Assembly: GCA_946902875.1 (NCBI GenBank)
Contig: OX336340.1
Location: forward strand, 22,335,566 to 22,399,565
Direction of reading: 5' to 3'
DNA from: Nematopogon swammerdamellus
Taxonomy: Eukaryota; Arthropoda; Insecta; Lepidoptera; Adelidae
Length of the DNA stretch: 64,000 nucleotides
The translations under genes were made by a program, and so were the position numbers. The first letter of the stretch is position 1. The number at the start of each line of letters is the position of its first letter. Below, piece by piece: positions 36,301-48,300 of this stretch. The notes under the pieces are model-generated. The model was given only the letters and a program-made list of their open reading frames with translations. It was not told the DNA's origin and made no database searches.

Positions 36301-39300
36301 GCCTAGCCAGCAATCCAGGAAAGTCTCCGGTATGGCACCTACCTTCTCGGAGGTGATATTGGCTAGTCCGAGCTTGTGCTTTGGCCCCTCTAACTCAGAC
36401 ACCCATACCGGATTACATAAAAAAAATATATATATATATAAGCAACTCCTATGCAAAATTTCATGCTTCTACAACATCGGTTCAGGAAGTAGACTAACTT
36501 TTTGCACGCGGCTTCGCTCGCGACATTGTAGGTTATGCTAATTTGAGTCGACGCAATATATTCTCTCTCTCTCTCTCGCTCTCTCTCCCTTTCTGTCTCC
36601 TTCCCTTCCTCCCTCCATCTCTCCTAATACTCCTAAATAGGTATTTATATACTAAATGATGATGGTGTACATTACTGTACTTACGGTACAATCATTATTA
36701 AAAACACCTCCCATTGTGTGTACTATACTTTCATACGCCCTTGTTATGGCAAAACTGAGTTTTAAATCATTACCGATTACGAAATATGAGGCTATGTGGC
36801 TATCTGACGTATGTGGCTATATGACGTCTATGGCTGTATTGCGTATGTCGCTATAATATGGCGTAGACAGACAATCTACTTAAAAGTATCCAAGCACAAC
36901 TTCGTGTATTAGTGCTCCAGGCTAGTAAAGCAGACGTTGTTCAGCTCAAAACTATTATTTTCTTTATTATTTAGCTATTACTTAGTAATACGTAACCTGG
37001 TCAGAACTAAGTCAATATTTCTTCATACTTCAAATTTAAAGAGTACCTATCTACTATGTACTTCACCGCTAGTCGGTGATATCTTTGTGTTCCCGAAGAA
37101 AATGAAAGCACTTCTTGACGATTCGAGGAAACATCTTAAATATTCAATGATCAACATTCACAGTACATCTTGTGATTTCGGTGTCTAGGCCTGAACTGAA
37201 AACAATATTTACAAAAACAAACTAAGACAAGATCAAACGACTCATTCCAAACATTAGAAAATCCTTCTTAAAATTTTGAAAAGTATAAATTGACTCTATG
37301 GCAAAAGTATAAAATCTCGCTCTGGCTAACTGCCAGTGCAGTACATACAGTCCGCGCGCGAGCTCCGAGGAATCGGTATTTGTGGAAATTAATTTATTAT
37401 AGAATTTGTATAGAATTTTTATGGAGATTCACATTTTGTGATGATTATACTATACTAGGCGAGTAATATTATACAAATGTATAATAATAAAATTCTATAC
37501 AAATTCTATAATAAATTAATTTCCACAAATACCGATTCCTCGGAGCTCGCGCGCGGACTGTACATACATACGTATATCGTTGAACTGCGCGGGATCACTA
37601 GGTTATTGATTTTGATGGTGTCATGTGTTTCAGATTCTTTTGTTAATGATGATTGTTGACGATATCCAGATAAGATAAAATTAGATAACAGCTGTCGATA
37701 CAGCGTAGATAGAAGTAGCAGTTTTTGAATACTTTCTCGAAGACAGCAAAGCCGAGCTGTTTTTTATTAAACCAGCAGCTACAATAGGGTGGCAGAAACT
37801 TTAGTTGCCATCCTATACATTAATACTAATAATAAATCCTTAAGGGATGGTCATAGAGTAACTTACTTTGTTTTATAAGATACTGCGTTTGTAGACTCTA
37901 TGTATGATTCTAAAACTAAATTGACGATTTTTAGAAATATTTTCTATATGTATGCATGTTCCTCCATAACTCTTAAGCCGATCATCCGAATTCGAAGAAA
38001 CTTAATAAAAGCACATTTAACTGTACGCGACACAGGATAGGCTAAATGAAATTCAGTTCTGGTTACGTTAAGACACCGAGCGTTAAGATGTGGACCTCAT
38101 ACAAACCGCATTGTTTCGCGCGCCGAAATAGAGGTACGGTAACGGGCTTACTTACTTTCTTCTATTTAAATACTAATTTCACGCGAGCGAGCCGCGAACG
38201 AGAGATGGTAAAAGAAATATTTTGGGAATCGACCTTGAACTTTAGAAGTGATGAGCGTTTTTGTGTCGCGACTCGGGCCTTTTTGCGTTTTACGTATATT
38301 ATGTAGGTATTGACAAGGGGTACCTATTGCTTGATTCATAATGTTGATGATGCTGATGACATCCAATTCAAATTCAAATTCAAAATTATTTATTTTTCAA
38401 TTCCCTTATTAATAACATATACAATCTTTATACAATATACATGTTGTGAATTGAAAAAAAAAAGGTGTAGGCGCATGTGGCACTGGCATTTCAGTGCCGC
38501 TGATTTTAAGCCTAACCTTGTAGGTACCTGACTAAAAACCCAAAAGTGACAATAATGTAAGTGAAAGGTAGGTAAAAAAGAAGAAAGGATAGGCGATGTG
38601 TTAAAAATATGAATTGATAGTGTTGAATAATGCTGTTGTGTGAAGGTAGTAGGTGAGAGTATTTATTGAATAAGATAATAAAATTAATAGATTTAGTGGT
38701 TGATGGTCTTCTGTAATTGTAACAGGCAACGAATTAAAATTATCGGGAATAATCGTGGCATACAACGCACCGAATTGAGGCGCGCTATTTGTGAGCATTC
38801 AGCACACTCTCCAATCGTTGTCTCCCTTATTTATACGTATCCAATTTACATTTAACCATCTTACTCTATCGACGTTCACAGAGCGGAAACGTAACGTGAT
38901 GTATGAGGCGCTCGCGCACTTACACTGTTTTAAATATTGGCAATATATAGAAGAACTCCAATCGCACCTTTCTACCGGTAAAATGTATAACGAGGGCCTG
39001 TCCAGAAAGTAGAATGTCGTTGGTAACGTGTTTTTTTTATAATGTTTTGAAGGTTAGTATTTTTCATCAATAATAATGTATTGTGTAATAATTGACTATG
39101 TATGTATTGTGTCTCCAGGGTGATGCTGAGACTGCAGCAGCGCGCGCCGCGCGCACTCGCCGGAGAGCGCTCGCGAAACGCGCGGCGGCCGCGCGGCTCC
39201 GGCCGGGCACTCCGCCGCCCGCACCCGGCCGTAAACACCACCCCATACAGACGGAGTACTATCTGGAGGAGGTAAGCTTCTATCAATACGTCTCAATGGA

Positions 39301-42300
39301 TAACTAAATTACGTGTTTATGCGTGATTTGCGTCATTTCGCTCGCGGAAAACTTTTAAAATTATTCATCACATTTGCTAAGTAGAACACTTTTTAACTTG
39401 CAACGACTAATGAGTTTTTAAAATTGTTATTTTTATTCTTATTTCTTATTCAAATACAGTTACAGATACATATTTATTTCGTCCCAAAGAACACGCAATA
39501 TTTAACAATATTTCATTGACACAAATAGGTATGTCTTCAGCATGGATTCGTCATAAATTTTCTTTTGCTCTTCTTTAACAGTCTATGATGTCATGACATG
39601 ATCCACTGTAGGACGTAGTACGCCATATGGGAACAATGTTATCAAAGTATGGCAATAAAAAAGTTTCTTCAAATTAACTAAATATTCTAATTTGTACCTA
39701 CAGAGACGTAGATATTGAGTAGAATGTATGTATACCCTGCGCCGAACAGTTTTGAAGTGACCGTTCAATTAGGTTAGTATATGTATGTATATTATATTAT
39801 TCCGTGTATCATTGGGCATTGTGTCATTAATTTATACTCGGAATCTCGGTATTCAATCATAATAATTTTTTTATTTAATAAAATTTTATTAATTTGGCTG
39901 TAACTGGATTTAGGAAAGTTATGAATTGGCATAGTGGCAAATCTATTTATTAAACACCACTTTACTGTTGAACTATTTGTGCATTCGCTTCAATGAAAAT
40001 ATATCTAGAAGAACTGGTACAAGGTTGTTCGTGCAAAGTGGAACACTCAACTTTGACCGGCCTAGTTCCCTAACCTGCAGTATATTCTTTTTAAGTGGAA
40101 GGCAAACTTTTCTTGTGCAAACATACGTATTCTAAATTGTGTTAGTTTTACGGGTGTAGGTACGATAGGAGCGTTATTTTCTGATTTACATATTAAGGTC
40201 ACTTCCCTGAATTTATTTCACTCTTAAATTATGTTAATATTCTGCTTATTGCGTTTATTTAACTAAATAAAAACTAAGCTTAGAATGGATTAGAAAATGC
40301 TTTATTCCACCAAGAAACATTCAACAGTATCAAGCACATTACAACATTTACATAAGGTGCAAAGGCGGACTTATCCTTTACAGAGATAATAAAAACAAAA
40401 GTTTATTTGTAGTTAAGAAACCTACAGTCAGTCAGTCAGTCAGTCAGTCAGTCAGCGTGTAAGCGTCCACTGCTGGACATACCCTCCCCAATTTTCCTCC
40501 AGTCCTCCCGGCCTTCAGCGGTACGGAACCACTGCTTTCCGCCGACGTACTTGATGTCGTCGTCCCACCTGGCGGGTGGTCTTCCCACACTCCGTTTTCC
40601 AGTTACTCCAACGGTCGTCGTCTCTTCGCCTAACGTGCCCAGCCCACTGCCACTTGAGCTTAGCCACCCGGTGTCCAATATCGATTACTTTGGTGCGTCG
40701 GCGGATTGCCCCGTTACGCACCATATCACGTAGCGATATTCCCAGCATGGCTCGCTCCATTGCTCGTTGGGCAACTTTCAACCTTTGGACAACAGCGACC
40801 GTCAGTGTCCAAGTTTCACACCCGTACGTCATAACCGGGAGGACACACGGGTCTTTAAATTTTGTGGAAGGTCAGACCTCAGGGCGAATTTTAACTTTCC
40901 GAAGGCAGCCCAACCCAGTTGAATTCGTCTCTCGACCTCCTTAAGCAAACCTTGTCTACCAAACCGCAGAATTTGACCGAGATATACGTACTCTTCAATC
41001 TGTTCGATCACTTCTCCGCCAATAACAATTTGTCCTCCCATCATCACAAGCTCGGTCGCCATGACCTTGGTTTTGTCCCGGAAGAAACCTACGGAGAGGA
41101 ATAAATTAATAATAAAATTAAATATTAAGCCGCCGATGTCGCGCCTACCTCCCCGGAGGTGATATTGGCTGGTCGGAGCATGTGCTTTGGCCACCCTGAC
41201 AAACTCTTAACATGAACAATACAGAAGAAACGCTTTCTAAATTACTCGTGTATTTGATTGCAGCTATTCGACAAAGGTGTAGAGATGGAGATAGGAGTTC
41301 AGACAGATCTGTTCCTGGACAGGCCGGCAACTCCGCTCTACGTGCCCGCGAAGACCGGAATGGACGCTTCTACGCAGATTTATCCGGGAGAGGTGACAGA
41401 ATCAATCTTGACTTTCTTTCGAAACTTTCATCTCTGGAACCTGGCTGGTACACAGTTCAGGATTCGGAGATGTTGAATGTCACTATTCTATCATCATTCA
41501 TCACATTAGCTTTAACCCTTCAATTTATTATAATTTTGTTTTATTTGTTCAAAGAAATCTACAGCAATATTGTTAAAAATTTTACAATATGGAATATACG
41601 TACGAGCATAATTTTAGCTAACAAAAGACTTTATCAACATAAAGTATTTCAAGTACCGTGTGGGGCCGGTACTTAAAAAGAATAGCCCAACTGCATCTCT
41701 CCCCGTGCATGTCGTAAGAAGCGACTAAGGGCTAAGGGATAAGGACAAGATACTGCGCTAAAGGGCGACAGGCTAGCCACTTCTCACCTTGGCGCAGTCC
41801 TTCCACGTAGTCATGCAGCAGGTGGGTTCTTCATGCCTTACTTGCTGCTTGATACTTGTCTTGTCCGTATACTGTGCTAAACGTGGTGGTCGGTGTTGTG
41901 CTGTAATTTACCAGAGTCCTTATAGCACAACACCGATTACTCTGCTTACCCTGATTGTCGGGATACAGCGTGTGTTATGTATGTATGTATGTAAGTATTT
42001 CAATAATAATGTAATTATTTTTTCCGACATCCATCATGCCAACAGTTAAGTTAAATTAAGATAAATAAAATTAAATAATGTTAAATGTCTACCTATCTTT
42101 TACACACTAGTATTTAAAAACGCATAAAATAGTAATAACAGATTACACAATAGAAATCAAAAATCAATGTGAGATCAATCTAGTATTGTTGTATTGTTTA
42201 TTGATCATTCATATGGCAGTTAGACTGCGCTCGAACTTGTCACAATTGGTTCTATCTTAATTTGTTTGTATCACAATTTGTTCTATCTAAATTAATTTGT

Positions 42301-45300
42301 CTTATCTTTGATTCTATTCACTACCAGCTAACACTATGTATGTTCAAATTATTCCATTCCCTCGTTTATCTCTTTTTCAAAAACAACAGAATCTTACCAA
42401 TCCACATATCGCTCCCGTTAAGAAGATGACGAAATGTTCTAGGCATCATGTTATAATAATTTGTCTTTGGAAATATTTATTTTTATTTTTTATTTATTTA
42501 TTTATTTATTTCGGAAATACAAACAAAATAGCAAGAAAAAGAGAAATTAATTAAGGTAATAATATAGCGATTACACAATATGCTACTTCAGCTACGTATT
42601 TCACATATTTAACTTAAATTATAGAACGAGAAAAAAAAATACTAATGTGTCAGTGGACTTCATAATCAAGAACACTTAGAGGAGAAAATAAAATGTATAT
42701 ATATATTTATATAGGTAGGTAGGTTTGTGATTCACAGCCAATGTTCACAGCAAACAAGTGTGCCATCCCGATCGCACACATTACAATCTGTCTTAATAAT
42801 GATTATGTATGATGCATTAAATAGTATAGTACAGTTATTGGTTAGGGGGGCTTGGGACCAAAGCAAAATAAAACAACATTGACAGGACGGACTTGATATG
42901 TACATAATATATAATGCGAATGTGTGCGGATTTAAGATAATAATATAATAAATAAGTTATGCACAATATTCGCGATGTCAGCCCATACCACAGTGAGTAC
43001 GCCACGGTGCTGTAGTGCCATGTCAGTGCGACCCACAGTCGCAGGTTATTTAGATATTAAGCTAAAATACTTACATATACTAAAAACATAATTATAAAAT
43101 ACAAGTACAAACTATAATATTAGTTCCTACACATTGTATTGACTCTAGACAGAAAGTATACACAAAATAGCTTTCTTAAATTGGTATGACGTCATGAAGA
43201 AGATGTCCACATCCGCATCCGAATCACTGAGTTTAGTGTTGTATGTATTGCACATGCGCCAGATCGGCATACGGAATCCTGAGTTGGTTCTACAGAGTTC
43301 CAAGTGGAAGAGATGGGTGTTTCTGGTCGAGCGTGACGGAACCCGTAAACCTATTTGATTAAGTAAATCAGGACAGTCTATTAAGTCGTTTACTATTTTA
43401 AATAAGAATGACATGTCAAGTAATAAACGTCTATTATGGAGACTTGGTAATGAGAAATGTTCTAAGTGTAACTCATACGAAAGCGAACGCCTGAACATGC
43501 GACGATGTAGTATTTTTAGGAATATGCGCTGGATTCTTTCAACTGATTGCGAGTATTTATTGTAAAAGGGATTCCAAACTGGTGTCGCGTATTCGAGTTG
43601 TGACCGGACTAGTGTCTTATATAGTAGAAGATAGGTCGAAACTCTTTTAAACTGACGAGCCGTGCGAAGTACAAATCCCATCATCATATATGCACGATTA
43701 GTTATGCTATCGACGTGTTTATCAAAATGTAGTTTAGTGTCAAATAACACACCAAGATCCCTAATAACCTCAACACGTTCTAATAAGGCACCACCAATGT
43801 GGTAATTAAAGTAGATTGGGTGTTTTTTCTTAGTAAAGGTAATGACCTTGCATTTCGAGAGACTTAAGAATAATTTGTTTTGATTACAGTAGGTGTAGAA
43901 AGAATCTAAATCAATCTGGAGTGCCTCACAATCTTCGTTAGAACGTATTTTGGCATAAATTTTCATGTCATCAGCATATATAAGAACTTTACTGTAGCGA
44001 AAATTATGAATGACATCGTTGATGAATAAAATAAATAGAAATGGGCCCAGGATGGACCCTTGGGGCACGCCAGAGGATACTGTGATGTAGTCCGAACAAT
44101 AACCATTGACAACTACGCGCTGCTTTCTATTAGATATATATGAAGAGAACCATCTCAACAAATTTCCTTTTATACCATTAAAGGAGATTTTTTTGAGGAG
44201 AAGCTCATGGTCCACCTTATCGAAAGCCTTTTGAAAATCAGTGTAAATAGAGTCGACCTGCTCACCATCGTCCAGGCTGTGAAATATAAAATTGGAATAA
44301 ATAGTTAGGTTAGTGATGGTCGAACGTCGTTCAACGAAGCCATGCTGTTGTGATAGAATTTGATCATGATATATTGGATAGATAGCCTGATGTACCAACC
44401 TTTCAAAAAGCTTCGACAAGGCGGACAATATAGATATAGGTCTGTAATTTTTAACTTCATTCTTGCAACCACTTTTAAAAACTGGTGTGACATTGGCGAT
44501 TTTCCAAACATCAGGGAACACTCCCTCTAAGATGCATTTATTGAAAATAATATACAATGGGCAGGCAATAGTATCGGCAACTGCAACCAGGAAGAAGGGC
44601 TCAATTAGGTCAGGGCCAGCACCCTTATTTATGTCTAAATTTTTAATTTCTCTAAGGATTATGTCCGAACTGAAGTGCAGAGAGTGCAAAGAAATGTTAT
44701 TTAACGCGGTCTCGGTGGGCTCCACCCACGAATCAAGGTCTAGTGACGACGGTTCATAAACGGATTTAAAAAAGTCAGAAAACATATAGCATATTTCATT
44801 AGGATTATTTGTAGTCTCGTTTCCATTTTTTAATGTAGCTGGATATGAGCTCTCCTTACGACGGTCCGACACGTATGACCAGAAACACTTAATATTAGTA
44901 GCTATTCCATTTTCAAGCCGAGAGATGTACTCCTTGTAGCAATCGGCGGACGCTTTCTTGAACCTTTTACGAATTTCAGAGAAAGCTACGTAATCAGAGA
45001 TGTTCCCATATTTTTTATATTTAACCCAAGCCTTAGTTTTACATTTGTATAGCTTAAGAAGGTCGGGTGTAAACCAAGAGGCGCATTTCCTTTGTTTTTT
45101 ACTCTGAGTGGTACGTGTGTCCTTATGATATTATACAGTCTGTCATAGAAGAAGTCAACCGCACTTACTGCGGATTGCAGAGACAGCTCACCTGACCAAT
45201 CTACGTCGGCTATCGCTGAGTTAACTTCAGTATAATTTGCATTGCGAAATTTGAAACGTGGAGCCGGATAGCGATCCATTGACGTTTCCAGCGCAGCGTG

Positions 45301-48300
45301 CAATACACACAGGAACGGTGGATGGTGCCGATCAGGAGGTACGAGAGGTTCAGGTAAAATCAGCATTTCACACGGTAAACTGCAAATGAGCAAATCCAGA
45401 ATACGGCCATTTGCGTTAAAATGGGTATTATATTGCCTAGCTGAGAGAAAATGTAATGTGTTTAATAGTAAATTAGCGGGACTAGATTCGCGCACTGTGC
45501 AGCTTGATGAGCAGTATCCATCAACATTCACCGTCCAACGAATGTCAGGTATGTTGTAATCGCCGATCAGGCATAGCGTACAATCATCTGTATCAACATA
45601 GTAGCGCTGTATGGATTCAAAATGATTGACGTAGGCATCGTACGAAAATGCGGGTGGGATGTAAGACGCGCAGAGGAGGAGTCGCTCTCGCGACCGTGCA
45701 CTGCCGCGGCTCGAGTCCGACGGCGGCGGCCCCTGACCGCCACCGCCGCCGCCGCCGCCGCCTCCGCTCCGTCGTCGCAGCGACACCATGACACAGACCG
45801 TGTCGATGCCAGCGGCGGCGGCCGCGGCGGCGGCGGGGCCAGGTAACTCGCACCGCTCTGATATTAGGTCATTGCGAACCGCGATAAGACAGCCGCCGCC
45901 ATCCTTACGCTGTGTAATCGCACGATTACGGTCCGCACGATATATCGAGAATAAGTTTTCGTCGCAGAATTCCGAGTTAGATATATCTGGTACTAACCAA
46001 CTTTCCGTCAGTACAAGGATCTCATAATCACAGTTTATAATATTCATATATAGTGTATTCAGTTTGGTCCTAAGCCCAGCACAGTTTTGGTAATATAAAG
46101 ACAAGTTGTTATTAGACATAGTAATAAATAAGAAATAAGAATACAATTAAACAGATATGTAAGCGATTCATAAAGGGATGACAAACCTTGTAAGATAATT
46201 GACCTTTTGCCGTGTGAATTTTATTTAAGTAAACTATTTTAAGTACAATGAGAATAATATTATATCTTTTTATGTATTTGAATTTCATAATTTTAAAGAT
46301 TTTATTGACATCGCATAGTAGTCGACTCTTTGTCCTATACATGTTATTTATGTAAACTATTTTAACTATAATTAGAATCATATAACATTTGGTGTATTCA
46401 AGTTTCTTAATTTTGAGGATTTTATTGACGACCAACAGTTTCCCTTTAAAAGTGCATAATTTTATCATTATTAATAAAAATTTATACAAGTCAGGTGTAT
46501 TCCTACAGTATAAAATCATGATACGTAGGTACGTGTTTGTAGCAGGCATAGTACTTGTCATAGATTTCATAGCAAGGATAGTGCAAATATTATAGGCATG
46601 ATTCACATGTTTGTTATTATTATCCTTCATGTTTTGAGGATAATGGATACGGAAAGAGGATTGACACTGAGAAAAAGTGCGAAAGACATATTTCAAAATG
46701 AATATGGTTTGAAAGAACATCATTCTCATTATTTTGTTACACAATATGAGTTTTATACGCCACAGACACTTAGCAGCTAATAATAACAGTATGACAAAAA
46801 AACTTGTCAAGAGCAAGGACGCTGGTGTTTGATTAATATAGCTATGTACGTACCAGATATAAAAGTTATTTGATCTTAGCAAGGTCACTAGGGTTTCTGA
46901 TAGCAAGCACCCTGCTGTGCGGGTTATCATCACGCCTAACCAAGAGAGTTCCATGTTTGACCCACGAGTACTTGAACTTATGCTGAGTACATCTGCTGCG
47001 AACTTCGCGAAACAACAATTTTCGCTGCAAGGTGAGATGCTCATTGAGGTATATCTTACGAGGAGGGCCAGCCAGTCCTATACTATCAGTGGTTACTCCG
47101 CGTCTGACTCTGGCGGCAGCGATGATATTATCGCGCATTACTCTTGTGGTAAGTTTTGCAATTATATTTTTAGGTCTCCCATCGCCGCCAATTCCGCCGC
47201 TGTGAGCAGCGCCTCCGGTGTCGGTGTCGTCATCGCCTGCGCCTGCGCCGCGCTGCGCCGATGCCCCGCCTCCGCCGGTGGTGCCGCGCGCGACGCGGTG
47301 CACGGCAACGACGTCATTCGCCGATATCGGAGAGCCGACCGCCGTGCATAAATCTAGCAGGATCCCCATTAAGTTTTCTCCTTTTCTCTCGGGTACACCA
47401 TGGACTTCTATGTTGCAGCTTCTGGCCTGCTGATCTGCGTCTTCCTGCCTCCTTTTGACATCAGCGAGCTCCTGCCGAAGTTCAATCATCTCCCGTTTGT
47501 GTTCAGACTGGTGCGATTCGTGTTCACTCTCAAGATTATCCAACCTCGAGGTGATGGACTGGATGGAGCACAATAACTCGCCGCACTTTGATTCCAGACG
47601 CTTGCTGCATTCATCCATCTGGGACATGTAGTGGGCCGCCAGCTCAGACATCCTCTTGTCGACGATTTGCAGCAGACTGTCCATAGGAAAGGAGTTGGGT
47701 ACCGGCGTGCCAGAGGCCGGAGTTTGTGCTGAGTCGAAGGGCGATGCACCTCCAATGAGTAGGTCCGCCGTGTCGGGCGTAGTCGGTGCGCTGACGCTGT
47801 CGCGGGCGAGGGCCGCATCGCCATGGGGCGCTCGCTTGTTGCCAGTTATGTTGAGCGCCAACTTGTTACGAGGGCTGTTAATGTTGCCCGACCCTAATTT
47901 GTGACTGGATTGACAGTAAGGGCATGTCCATTCCTTTGTCATCCGCAACTTGGTGCGTTTTGTAGTAACGCACGCAACGTGATACGTTTCTGAGCAGATT
48001 TTGCACGAAATTGTTTCTTCAGTTCCAATCTCGGCATTGCACGCGTTGCATGTAGTCATTGCATCTGGCGCCTCTTTACTTGCCATTTTCGTTACCGTGT
48101 TTGTGAGGCTTCGTCAGTCCAGATGGTCAGTGGAGTAGGCAGTTGAGGTAACGCTTATACGACGGACGGCGACGCTGCACACACTCGCACACCTGCGCCT
48201 CAGACCGCTAGTCGGAGCGGACGCGGGACGGGACATGGGTGTGCAAACGAGTGCGAGCTAGATAGCACTGTTATACGCTACACCAATACACCGGCAACTT

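Noticed and set aside
46112..47044. 310-codon minus-strand ORF overlapping the LINE spacer and the end of ORF1
   Set aside because: Low-complexity AT-rich translation in a different frame from ORF1 and the endonuclease; no retroelement domain.
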